Below, piece by piece: positions 34,197 to 45,131 of a DNA stretch of 64,000 nucleotides. The DNA lies in NCBI GenBank assembly GCA_007115705.1, contig QXEO01000211.1:2813417-2877416 (forward strand), in the 5' to 3' direction. Under the pieces are notes generated by a model, which ran no database searches, was not told the DNA's origin, and was given only the letters and a program-made list of their open reading frames with translations. The number at the start of each line of letters is the position of its first letter. The stretch's first letter is position 1. The stretch comes from Dactylis glomerata (Eukaryota; Streptophyta; Magnoliopsida; Poales; Poaceae). The position numbers and the translations under genes are program-made.

Positions 34197-35572
34197 TGTT
34201 GGGATTCGCCCACGGATCAATCACACGAAGCTAAACAAACACACACGGAGACTACTTTTATCGTCAAGTGTGCGTATCGCACACTCTGAACTTTTTCTTT
34301 TTATTACTCTTTTTCTCCGGTGTTTCAACTCACGCACACACCCGTGTATAAATACACGGCCAACTCAACCGACTCAACGGTGTCTAATCCTATTCCAATA
34401 CAAAGACACGACGAGACCAAGTATTAATCCTAGCCGGACTAGTACTAGACCCATACTCAATCTTCCTAACTAAACTTGCTAGCTGATTACAAAACGGAAC
34501 ACGACCACACTTTCCAAACGCTACATAATATGGAAAGTATAGCCTTAACCAACTCTAACCAGTTTGGATTAGCTAACAATCACCCCCTAATCCAAACTTT
34601 TGACGTGTAGACTTTAACCAACATATCATCCGGATTACCAACCCACGCTGTCGCATCTTAGCGTGCCACATGTAGACTAAACATATAGCTTCATGCAGGA
34701 ACTCATCTTGACTGGTGCGCATCCATCTTCACGTTGGTCTTCGTCTTCTCGCCGAGACACACAAATGACTCCTCCACATACCACTTCGGACTACCGGTCC
34801 ACGCTGTCGCATCTTAGCGTGCCACATGCCGACTAAACGCATAGCCTCATGTAGGTAACTCATCTTAACCGGTCCGCGTCCATATCTTTGTTGTCAGTGA
34901 CGCATCTTACCGAACAACACTTCACCTTCGGCGGCAACACAACTTGTCATGTACGCGCAACGCATCTTTCCGTACATGAACTCGCCGAAACTCATCAACC
35001 ACGAACAGAACCGCAAGGACACGATATCCTTTTTCTACTTGTTCCCGTACACATTTCTCTCCCCAAACGATGATCTTCATGACACTCATGGTACCGGACC
35101 TCAGCACCACCTCTCCCATCAACGATCATCCACCACCGGCTTGTTGACGATAGCGCCCTATCGCCACCTCCGTGTCGCTCCGCCGATCACGATCACCCGT
35201 CGCCTTGCGGACACCGTCGTGCTCGCCATCTTCACCCGGTCGTTCCGCCGACCGACAATCGCCCGCCCCGAGGCGCTAGTACGGGTCGCCTCCCCGGGGC
35301 AAGCGTAGCTTCAGATCTCCGACCTTGCTCTGATACCAATTGTTGGGATTCGCCCACGGATCAATCACATGAAGCTAAACGAACACACACGGAGACTACT
35401 TTTATCGTCAAGTGTGCGTATCGCACACTCTGAACTTTTTCTTTTTATTACTCTTTTTCTCCGGTGTTTCAACTCACGCACACACCCGTGTATAAATACA
35501 CGGCTAACTCAACCGACTCAACAGTGTCTAATCCTATTCCAATACGAAGACACGACGAGACCAAGTATTAAT
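34197..35572 (-). mobile_element. Element F: 1.5-kb non-autonomous LTR retrotransposon, left part
   Basis: LTR 34197-34578 (382 bp) and the first 232 bp of the second LTR (35341-35572). The CACTA at 35573 splits that LTR, which resumes at 48940-49089 (150 bp, total again 382). On the minus strand the LTR is TGTTAGCT...CCCAACA, the primer site TGGTATCAGAGC is at 35338-35327 and a purine tract ATTAGGGGGTGAT sits next to 34578. The interior is 762 bp without coding sequence. The target duplication GTTGG is at 34192-34196 and 49090-49094. Confidence 0.9.
34579..35340 (-). other. Element F non-coding interior
   Basis: No gene. An internal duplication of about 150 bp is visible: CACGCTGTCGCATCTTAGCG occurs near 34646 and 34801 with similar flanks. 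Confidence 0.7.
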
Positions 35573-35935
35573 CACTACCGGAAAATCTGCCTCTTCCGTG
35601 CGTTTCCCCTATGCCGTGAGCAGACGCACGGCAGAGAAACTTTTGCCGTGCGCGGACATGGCCAGCCCACGGCAAAACTCGACGACACGGCACAGCTCAT
35701 CACAGCACACGGCGAACCAACAGCCCACGGCAGACTGCAGCAGAGACTCACGGCAAAATAAGGCACACGGTGAAATACGCTCAAAGCGCACGGCAAACCA
35801 CAGCCCACGGCAAACTGTTGATTTCTGACGGCGCGCCTGACGGACGCCATTTGCCGTGAGCGGACCAGAAGGGCACACGGCATAGGAAAACGTTTGCCGT
35901 GTGCTTTAAATGGAGGCACACGGCAAAACCTTTAT
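35573..35935 (+). repeat. Left terminal and subterminal repeats of the CACTA
   Basis: The terminal CACTACCGGAAAA is followed by many copies of CACACGGCAAA and its complement. Such motifs are bound by the TNPA protein in the En/Spm system. Confidence 0.85.
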
Positions 35936-36381
35936 TTTCTGGTTTTCTTATTTTTTTCTGCATATTTATTGAGTATCTATGTTCTTTCTTCACATTTATT
36001 GCACCGAGTATCCATGTACACGTATATTTCACCCATATATATATCGTAGGTTCCCAAGCAAGTTTTCGAGGGATTCCGGAGGCATACATTCCCCCCCCCC
36101 CTTGGAACACTGGTCTGCTAATTTTCTTCCGCCCACTAGCCGACAACTTTCCACCGCTTCCCGCCTCTGTCTTCCCGCCATTTTTCTTCCCGCCTCCGTC
36201 TTCCCGCCATTTTTCTTCCCGCGCGTCCACCGCTTCCCGCCTCCCGCCTATTTTCTTCCCGCGCTTTCCACCACTTCCCGCCTCCGTCTTCCCGCCATTT
36301 TTTCACTATATATATGTAGGCCTGGTCTCCATTTACATATCACATCTAGACTCATATCTGCAAACCACATCACTCTCTTCC

Positions 36382-36899
36382 ATGGCTTCCATCATATCTC
36401 TAACCCCCCAGGAGGCGGAGGCGCTTTGTGCCTCAAACTACCCCTGCCCGCCGGGCTACCGTGTCCCCACCGGCTGGATGCTGAGCGTCGGTGGCGTACC
36501 GGTCCTCCTGTCCCTCTAGGTGTGGCGCGCCAGATGGCCATCACGAACCACTACTACTTTGAGCTCACGCCAGAGCAGCGGAGGAATCCCCAGTGGCATC
36601 CCGACTACAGCCCGACTTGGGACGCCTTCTTCATCAATCGGCGTGAGAGTGCGCTTGCCAGGCACGAGGAGGACGGCCCGCCTCGTTCAAACTTCAACGA
36701 GGCCGGCCGTCGGCTGTGGTGGCGCGGCCGGACTCTCCAAAGCGTCATGGCCTACCGTGGCCCCCGCCTGCGCTACCCTCAGCCTCAGCCCACGCGTGCT
36801 CACCCGCGGAGGTTTGACTACCGCGACCCCGATGCCAGCGACGACGACGTCGACGACTATAGTGGCGACGTTTATAGGGCTAGGCATGACTATGACTGA
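36382..36899 (+). pseudogene. CACTA accessory ORF, one frameshift
   Basis: A frame begins MASIISLTPQEAEAL at 36382, with a CPPGYRVPTGW motif, and stops at TAG 36517-36519. The continuation lies in another frame to TGA 36897: LTPEQRRNPQWHPDY, TWDAFFINRRE, NEAGRRLWWRGRTL, then a Pro/Arg/Asp-rich tail ending RARHDYD. The shift lies around 36500-36515 in a C/T-rich run. Together about 170 residues. I recall similar Trp- and Pro-rich ORFs of unknown role in other grass CACTA elements. A TATA-like TATATATA at about 36306-36314 precedes it. Function unknown. Confidence 0.65.
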
Positions 36900-37010
36900 A
36901 TATCAGTCCAACATTCGAAAACAAGTTCGGCCGATTGTGACTTAATCTGGTCATGTATCTTAATTTTCAGTTGAGAAATGTACTTTAATTCTAGTGAGCT
37001 GGAGTTTTCA

Positions 37011-39540
37011 TGCACCGTCATTTCATGCGGGTCCCGAATCGGACATAACTAATTAAAAAAATCAAACAAATGTGAAACTTTCGCGTGGCGTCATTTTATG
37101 TGACCTAGAAGTCAGAAAACTAATTCAAACCTAAGGTATGGTAATATGCTAGTGCAACACATGAAGTGCATTTTGTTGGTGATGTTTCATGCACCGTCAT
37201 TTCATGCGGGTCCCGAATCGGACATAACTAATTTAAAAAAATCAAAAAAATGTGAAACCTTCGCGTGGCATTATTTTATGTGACCTAGAAGTCAGAAAAC
37301 TAATTCAAACCTAAGGTATGGCAATATGCTAGTGCAACACATGAAGTGCATTTTGTTGGTGATGTTTCATGCACCGTCATTTCATGTGGGTCCCAAATCG
37401 GACATAACTAATTAAAAAAAAATAAAAAAATGTGAAACCTTCGCGTGGCGTCATTTTATGTGACCTAGATGTGGGAAGAAAATTCAAACCTTGAGAAAAA
37501 ATGTTTAGCAGAAAGTTCCTTCACACAAATGACCTATCACGTTCGAGGTTGCATGCCTTTTAGGTTAAATGAGCTAGATTCGGCCATGACATGTAATAGT
37601 TTGTCGGAACGAGGCCATATCGGACACGCGCGTGGCCATTGGGATGTCGAGGAATGCCACGAAGGTCGATTCTCGTTTTGTCTCACGATAAGTGCCTTTT
37701 CCATTTTCGGAGTGCCGAAAAAGGGTTTTTTTGTGAAGCAGCTACCGAAACGCGAAATCGAAAGGTGGGAACAACACCCCACATTAATAGTAGACCATCT
37801 GGGATACGCATATCAGCTCTCGTTTTGTTGCGGTAGCCTTTGGAGGTATATTCTGATTTTTGCGGAAGTTCCCGCCGATTTTGCTGGAAGCGGGGTGGTT
37901 TTGCACTTTAGAGGTAAAAAGTAAACCTCCTGATTTTTTGCAAAAATCATTTCTGGATCCGCAACATGTTATTTCTTCACTAAAAAGTAGGTGAAGAAAG
38001 GGGGCTGCGCACCATCTGGCCGCGAGCGGGAGTTATCGTGCACCGTCATTTCATGCGGGTCCCGAATCGGACATAACTAATTTAAAAAAAATCAAAAAAA
38101 TGCGAAACCTTCGCGTGGCGTCATTTTATGTGACCTAGATGTGGGAAGAAAATTCAAACGTTGAGAAAAAATGTTTACCAGAAAGTTCCTTCACATAAAT
38201 GACCTATCACGTTCGAGGTTGCATGCCTTTTAGGTTAAATGCGCTAGATTCGGCCATGAGCATGTCATAGTTTATCGGAACGAGGCCATATCGGACACGC
38301 ACGTGGCCCTTGGGATGTCGAGGAACGCCACGAAGGTCGATTCTCGTTTTGTCTCACGAAAAGTGCCTTTTCCATTTTCGGAGTGCCAAAAAAGGGTTTT
38401 TTGTGAAGCAGCTACCGAAACGCGAAATCGAAAGGTGGGAACAACACCCCACATTAATAGTAGACCATCTGGGATACGCATATCAGCTCTCGTTTTGTTG
38501 CGATAGCCTTTGGAGATATATTCTGATTTTTGTGGAAGTTCCCGCCGATTTCGCTGGAAGCGGGGTGGTTTTGCACTTTAGAGGTAAAAAGTAAACCTCC
38601 TGATTTTTTGCAAAAATCATTTCTGGATCCGCAACATGTTATTTCTTCACTAAAAAGTAGGTGAAGAAAGGGGGCTGCGCACCGTCTGGCCGCGAGCGGG
38701 AGTTTTCGTGCACCGTCATTTCATGCGGGTCCCGAATCGGACATAACTAATTTAAAAAAAAACAAAAAAATGTGAAACCTTCACGTGGCATCATTTTATG
38801 TGACCTAGATGTGGGAAGAAAATTCAAACATTGAGAAAAAATATTTACCAGAAAGTTCCTTCACATAAATGACCTATCACGTTCGAGGTTGCATGCCTTT
38901 TAGGTTAAATGAGCTAGATTCGGCCATGAGCATGTCATAGTTTGTCGGAACGAGGCCATATCGGACACGCGCGTGGCCCTTGGGATGTCGAGGAACGCCA
39001 CGAAGGTTGATTCTCGTTTTGTCTCACGAAGAGTGCCTTTTCCTTTTTTGGAGTGCCAAAAAAGGGTTTTTTGTGAAGCAGCTACCGAAACGCGAAATCG
39101 AAAGGTGGGAACAACACCCCACATTAATAGTAGACCATCTGGGATACTCATATCAGCTCTCGTTTTGTTGCGGTAGCCTTTGGAGGTATATTCTGATTAT
39201 TGCGGAAGTTCCCGCCGATTTCGCTGGAAGCGGGGTGGTTTTGCACTTTAGAGGTAAAAAGTAAACCTCCTGATTTTTTGCAAAAATCATTTCTGGATCC
39301 GCAACATGTTATTTCTTCACTAAAAAGTAGGTGAAGAAAGGGGGCTGCGCACCGTCTGGCCGCGAGCGGGAGTTTTCGTGCACCGTCATTTCATGCGGGT
39401 CCCGAATCGGACATAACTAATTTAAAAAAAAACAAAAAAATGCGAAACCTTCGCGTGGCATCATTTTATGTGACCTAGATGTGGGAAGAAATCAAACCTT
39501 CGCGTGGCGTCATTTTATGTGACATAGAATAAGAAAAAAA
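37011..39540 (+). repeat. Composite tandem array in the CACTA (180- and 670-bp units)
   Basis: TGCACCGTCATTTCATG recurs at 37011, 37190, 37370, 38039, 38709 and 39379. Spacing is about 180, 180, 669, 670 and 670 bp, so two short units are followed by three long ones and a partial one. The long unit equals the short unit's first half plus about 500 bp. Long units are nearly identical, suggesting recent amplification or concerted evolution. Each long unit has a plus-strand open frame of about 94 residues; I regard it as incidental. Confidence 0.9.
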
Positions 39541-39556
39541 AAATTCACATGTTGGT

Positions 39557-39725
39557 GTCTTTGCCGTGTGCTGCAGTGTTAACACACGGCAAAGTGCCAT
39601 TTTTGTGCACACAGCCGTGTGCCAGCACACGGCAAAGAACAGGAGCTGAAAACCCTAATTCGTGCACTTTGCCGTGTGTTTGTCTTGATGCACACGGCAA
39701 ACACGTGCACACGGCAAAGGACTCG
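39557..39725 (+). repeat. Internal cluster of CACTA subterminal motifs
   Basis: At least six TTTGCCGTGTG/CACACGGCAAA motifs in both orientations, as at the termini, just before the GC-rich leader of the transposase gene. Confidence 0.75.
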
Positions 39726-41177
39726 ATTTAATGAGCTTCCGACACTCCTGTCCGAACCGTTGCTCCCCTATCTTCTTCCTCGCGCCGCCACCTTCTCTCC
39801 CCAGGATCCACCGCCGCCGTCGCCGCCTCTCTCTCTCCCCCCCAGAGCGCCCGCCGGCCGGCACCACCTGCAGCCACTCCCCGCCGGCCGCCCGCCCCCG
39901 CAGCACCTCCCCGGCCGCCCCACCCCGGCGAGCACCTCTGCAGCCTCCCCGCTGGCCGCCCCCCCCTGCAGCAACCTTCCCGCCGCCCCCCCCCCCTCGG
40001 CACCTCCCCGGCAGCCCCTCCTGCAGCACCCCCTCGGCCGGCCCCTGCAGCAAGGTAATGTAGTTAAGTTAGTTTATTGTTAGTTAGTGTTAGAGTTAAG
40101 TTAGTTTATTGTTAGTTAGTGTTAGGTAAGTTAGTTAGTGTCAGATTTAGTTAATGTTAGGTAGTTAGTGTTAGGTAAGTTAGTTAGTTAAGTTAGTTTA
40201 CTATTAGGTTAGTGCTAGGTTAGTTTAGTGTGAGGTTGCATGCATGAATTAGTCACTAGGTTAGTCGCAGGCTGGAGGGATTCCCGGAAGTGGCAAACGT
40301 GTGTTAGTGGTTAGTGGTGTGAGTTGCCTACCTTGTATATATATTGCATCGAATGCGTTGTATGCGTAAACATGGCAGAGAGAACAGTTCGGCAAGAGAG
40401 CGCGGCAACAGCGATAGAGGAAGTGCAGTGCAGTGGCTAGACTGCCGGCCATTAGTCGAGTACTTGCATGCATGTGATGCTAGAATTAGTCATATGACCA
40501 GGTAATTAGTGCATGTAGTTTAGATGTGGGAGGCTGCATGCGTAGTAAAATAGTATAGTAATGTGCACATTTTTCATTTTGCAGGATATGGCGACAGGTT
40601 GAGGGTGGGGTCATCGTCGCAGAGATCGTCTTCACCTTCCTCGACCGGTCACGCTTCGAGGGTAAGAATTCATTATCTCTCGTGCATAGGTTTTTTTTGT
40701 GTCTAGATAACCAAGTCAGTCGCGAAACCTAGGGGTCTCCCGTTCGGAAGGGTTACGCGGATAAATATGTATTTAGTTGCATATTTTAACCGTAACTCTT
40801 CCGGATTGTCCACGTATTTTGGACAGCCGGAGGATGTGCAGATTGGGTATGTTCTCCATGCTTTGCCCTCAGCTCGAGATAGAATTTCGACGGCGCCTCC
40901 CTGTTGTTCTCCGGATGCACATCCTCTCGGCTTTTGGCGCGAGACGTGTATCGGGAGAACAGCGGGGAGGTGCTGCCGAAATTTTGTCTCAAGGCGGGGT
41001 AGAGCATGGAGAACGTACCCAATCTGCACATCCTCGGGTGGGATTAGAGCTCACCTATTAGAGAGATAGGGTTTTGCATGGCGTAAAACCTATATTCGTT
41101 AAAATTAATCGAATTAATGTTGGATGTAATGACATGTTAAATTGAAAGCATTGTAATTATGTGTTTATGCTAGATAG
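39726..41177 (+). other. Transposase gene leader region of the CACTA
   Basis: A very C-rich segment (39770-40050, likely 5' untranslated), then GTTAG-type simple repeats (40060-40235), then a possible short leader exon near 40584-40661 and an imperfect inverted repeat (40830-41035). I could not fix exon borders before the ATG at 41178. Confidence 0.5.
40830..41035. repeat. Imperfect inverted repeat (foldback), about 95-bp arms
   Basis: GAGGATGTGCAGATTGGGTA at 40830 is repeated in reverse complement ending at 41035, and homology continues inwards for about 95 bp with scattered mismatches to a loop near 40925-40940. It lies in the leader of the transposase gene, 140 bp before the first ATG. 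Confidence 0.85.
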
Positions 41178-44100
41178 ATGATGGATTCGAGTCGTTTATG
41201 GATGTACGAGGGCAGAACTAGTCAGTGGGATTTTACTGATGAATGAAGAGATAAGACTGAGCAGTTCGTGGACAATGCGTTTGCCATACCTGCTAGACCC
41301 GCAAAAGTGTTGTGCCCCTGCATGAAATGCCGTAACATAAAACGGATGACGAAGGATGAAATGAGTAAACACCTGCTAAAATTTGGGTTCACACCTAATT
41401 ACGATCGTTGGATTTGCCATGGCGAGCAACCAGCAAAACGTGTAAGAAAGGAGTCGCAGCAGAGTCAGCCAGCGGGTGGATTTGATGCTGGGTTTGATGC
41501 GTGCTTAGATGCGTTCCTTGATGCAAATGCGCCTGAAAACCCAAATGCAGAGGAGGGGGAGACACCACAGGAGGCGGAGACAAGTGAGGAGCCGGAATAG
41601 AGCACAAAGAAGTTCTACGAGGCTGTGTTTGCTGCACAGAAACCCCTTCATCCACATACAGAGGTTACTCAGTTGGATGCCGTGGCTCGCCTAATGGCCT
41701 TCAAGTGTCAGAGTAACTTATCCAGAGACAAGTTTGATGATCTTCTGGTTGTCATCGGCAGCATTCTACCGAAAGGGCACATCTTAACCAAGAACTTTTA
41801 TGAGTCGACTAAAATCCTCAAATCACTGAAGATGACATATGAGAAGATAGACGCTTGTCCAAAGGGATGCATGCTATTTCGAAAAGAACATGCTAATGAC
41901 AGCTATTGCATCCATTGCAAATCCTCTAGGTACTTTGAGGTCAAATCTGGTGATGGCACGAAGAGGCAGACTGAAATTCCCCAAAAGATCCTCCGTTATC
42001 TTCCATTCTTGCCGAGGCTCCAACGGCTTTTCATGACGGAGGAAACTGCCCAACAGATGCGATGGCCCCTTGAGGGGAAACGATACAAAGACAAGATGAT
42101 ACATCCGTCAGATGGTCAAGCATGGCAGAACTTTGTCAAAAAATATCCTTTGAAAGCGGGCAACCCGAGAAGCGTAGCAGTTGCGATATCAACCGATGGG
42201 TTCAATCCATATGGCATGTCAGCTGCAACATACAGTTGTTGGCCCGTGTTTGTTATTCCCCTGAACCTCCCTCCTGGCGTCGTCATGAGATCTGAGAACA
42301 TGTTTGTGTCGATGATAATCCCGGGGCCGAAGTACCCGGGAAAGAACATGAGCGTGTACCTTGAGCCGCTAGTGGATGACTTGCTTGTTGGGTGGGAAGA
42401 TCGTGGGGTGCGAACATACGACGCCGCAACAAAGGAGCACTTTGATATGTTTGTCTGGTACCACACATCCTTGCATGACCTACCGGCACGTGCATTGTTC
42501 TGCGGTTGGTGTACACATGGGAAGTGGCCTTGCCCGGTGTGTAGGCAGGCTGTGACTTTCTTTTGGCTGAAGAAGGGTGGCAAGTATTCTTGTTTTGATG
42601 AACACCGAAAATTCCTTGAGACGAATCATAAATATAGGAGTGACACAAAGAACTTCAAGAAAGGTGTTGTTGTCCATACTCCACGTCCACATCTGCCGAC
42701 CGGCAAAGATACCAAGGCTGAGTTAGAAGCTCTCGTGCCGAACACTGATGGGAAAGGTTTCGTGGGATACGGGGAGACACACCAGTGGACCCACATTCCA
42801 TGCTTGTGGAAGCTTCCTTACTTCGAAGATCTCGAGCTTCCGCACAATATTGATGTAATGCACACCGAAAAGAATATAAGTGAGGCCCTTTGGAGCACAA
42901 TTATGGACACCGAGAAGTCGAAGGATAACATTAAGGCTAGAATCGATCAACAAGAATGGTGCGATAGGCCAAATTTGGATCCACAGCCTCCCGGTGTCAA
43001 AGGACCCAGGTGGACCAAGCGAAAGGCCCCGTTCTGCCCTTCAAGGACAGAAAGGAGGGAAATATTCCAGTGGATCGTCGACTGCTTGTTCTTCCCTGAT
43101 GGGTATGCAGCTAACTGGATGAGAGGAGCAAACCTGGAGACGTTGCGAGTGCATGGGCTCAAGAGTCATGACTATCACGTGTGGCTTGAGCGGATAATGC
43201 CCATCATGATTCGAGGCTATGTCGACGAGCAGACTTGGCTAGTGCTCGCGGAGTTGAGCTATTTCTTCCGACAGCTTTGTGCTAAGGAGTTGGACCGTGA
43301 AGTGGTCAAGAAGCTAGATAAACAGGCACCCGAGCTGCTTTGCAAGCTAGAGATGCTCTTTCCGCCAGGGTTCTTTAATCCGATGCAACATATGATCTTG
43401 CATCTCCCGAAGGAGGCGTTACTGGGGTCCACTGTGCAGACCCGTTGGCAGTATGGCCCTGAGAGAGAAACAAAGAAGCTTCGTGAGCAAACAGGCAACA
43501 AATGCAAGATCGAGCCATGCATAGCCGAGGCAACACTTAACAAGGAGGTGTCAAACTTCACGACAAAGTACTATGATGAAAACATTCCCACTCAGCACAA
43601 TCCAATCCTTCGTTACAATGCCGCCAACCCTGATGATGTACCCAAGCTTGGCATCTTCATAGGGCTAGGTGGCACATCTAGAGGCTCGAAGAGGCGCAAG
43701 ATAACGAATCCCGAATGGGGCTTAATCCACTCGTATGTCTTGAAAAGCATGGAAGAAGTGAAGCCGTACTACAAGTAAGTGCTCAGTACTTAGTTTTTCA
43801 CACACATTCACTCGTTAGTCCGTGGCTAACACTTCCTCTTTTTCATTGCCATAGACAATTCACCCTGAAATATTGGAAGCTAAGGAGGGATCCAACGGAA
43901 GAAGAAGATAATGATCTTTTTGTAAATGGTGGTGGTTACGGTTTCATTAGCTGGTTCTCAACATTGGTACCTTTCTATATAACTTTCTCGTAGTGCTTAC
44001 ATTACTCGACCACTCCTCCTACTAAACTTTCCCTGCTGAACATGTAGGCAAAAAATGACCAAGAGATGAGACTCGAGTTGAGACAAATTGCCAGGGGCTT

Positions 44101-44881
44101 TACCTCACCCGTCAATGCATTTGATGCTTATGACATCAATGGGTATCGCTTTCATACCCATGAGTACACAGAACGCCGGGCCAACCGGAAGACAACAAAT
44201 AGCGGGGTTTTGTGTGAAGGCTCGGATGGGCTCCATTACTATGGTAGAGTCGAGGGTATATACGAGCTGAATTATGGTTTCGGCAAAGGGCTTAACCCCG
44301 TTGTATTCAAGTGTCAGTGGTTGGACCCACGGCGGGTGAAACGGAAACCTGAAATTGGCTTGGTCGAAGTTGAGCGAAGCTCCGTTTATGAGGGAGATGA
44401 TGTATATATTTTGGCTACCCAGGCCTTCCAAGTATTCTATCTCCCGTACCCGTGCAAGAACCCCAAAAAACGACTTCAGGGTTGGGATGTCGTGATCACG
44501 GTGCCGACGCACAATAGGCCGCCTAAGCCAGACCAAGACGATTACCGTCGCCTTGACCCCTCGACATATGATGGCGAGTTCTTTCAGGAGGAAGGGCTTC
44601 CAGGGAAATTCACTATCAACTTGGCGACTGATGATGACATGGTAGTAGACGGTGAAGAACATGACGAGGTTGAGGCAGAAGACATTGTGGATGATGTAGT
44701 TGAGGAGGTTCAGAACGCACAAGACTTGACTTTGCTTGAACGGTTCCATGCAGGCCTTGACGAAGATGAGCCAACGATACCACCTCCAGATTTCTTGCAT
44801 GATTATTGGTGGGGGGGTGATAGCGATGACGAAGCAAGTGGCCCGTCGGTTGTTCCCGGTGATCTCGAAACGGGCTTCTGA
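41178..44881 (+). pseudogene. CACTA transposase, TNP2 type (Transposase_21), two in-frame stops
   Basis: Exons 41178-43774, 43855-43966 and 44048-44881; both introns have GT-AG ends and keep frame, 1180 codons in total. The N-terminus (CPCMKCRNIKR, HLLKFGFTPNYDRWICHGE) is the transposase-associated zinc domain. About 41650-42900 is the tnp2 core, with STDGFNPYG, CGWCTHGKWPCPVCR and HNIDVMHTEKN. About 43190-43600 fits DUF4218 and the last exon fits DUF4216 (YELNYGFGKGLNPVVFKCQW) with an acidic tail. TGA at 41244-41246 and TAG at 41598-41600 interrupt an otherwise open frame, so full-length protein is unlikely; a product starting after 41600 would keep the core. In the En/Spm system this protein acts on the transposon ends with TNPA. 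Confidence 0.92.
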
Positions 44882-45131
44882 AGTTCTTAGCGACCTTATG
44901 TAATAGTGATTTGTAAAAGTAGCCTATTATTTGAGAACTCTTTGTAATAATAATGATTGTAAGAACTCTATTTGTGTGTTAATTATTTGTATTCAATGGT
45001 TTTGTAAGAAATCTATGCCATGTTATATTTTTAATTATGTGCTTTACTTATTTTCTCCTTTATCTATATCATTTGATTTACTCATGTGTACTAATGAAGA
45101 TACTATTTTTGTGAATGCAGGTGTTTCCAAC

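Noticed and set aside
34888..35308. Possible gene in the interior of element F
   Set aside because: Short overlapping frames on both strands, no domain; the element is bounded by LTRs, primer site and purine tract.
37469..39264. Repeated roughly 94-residue frames in the CACTA array
   Set aside because: Openness is explained by duplication of one unit; no start context, domain or codon bias seen. Kept only as a note to the array.
39731..40083. Pro/Arg-rich ORFs on both strands
   Set aside because: They follow from extreme C-richness of a leader region; no known domain, and both strands are open alike.
44105..44837. Long minus-strand frames opposite the transposase last exon
   Set aside because: Shadow of the plus-strand coding exon, which joins in phase by GT-AG introns.
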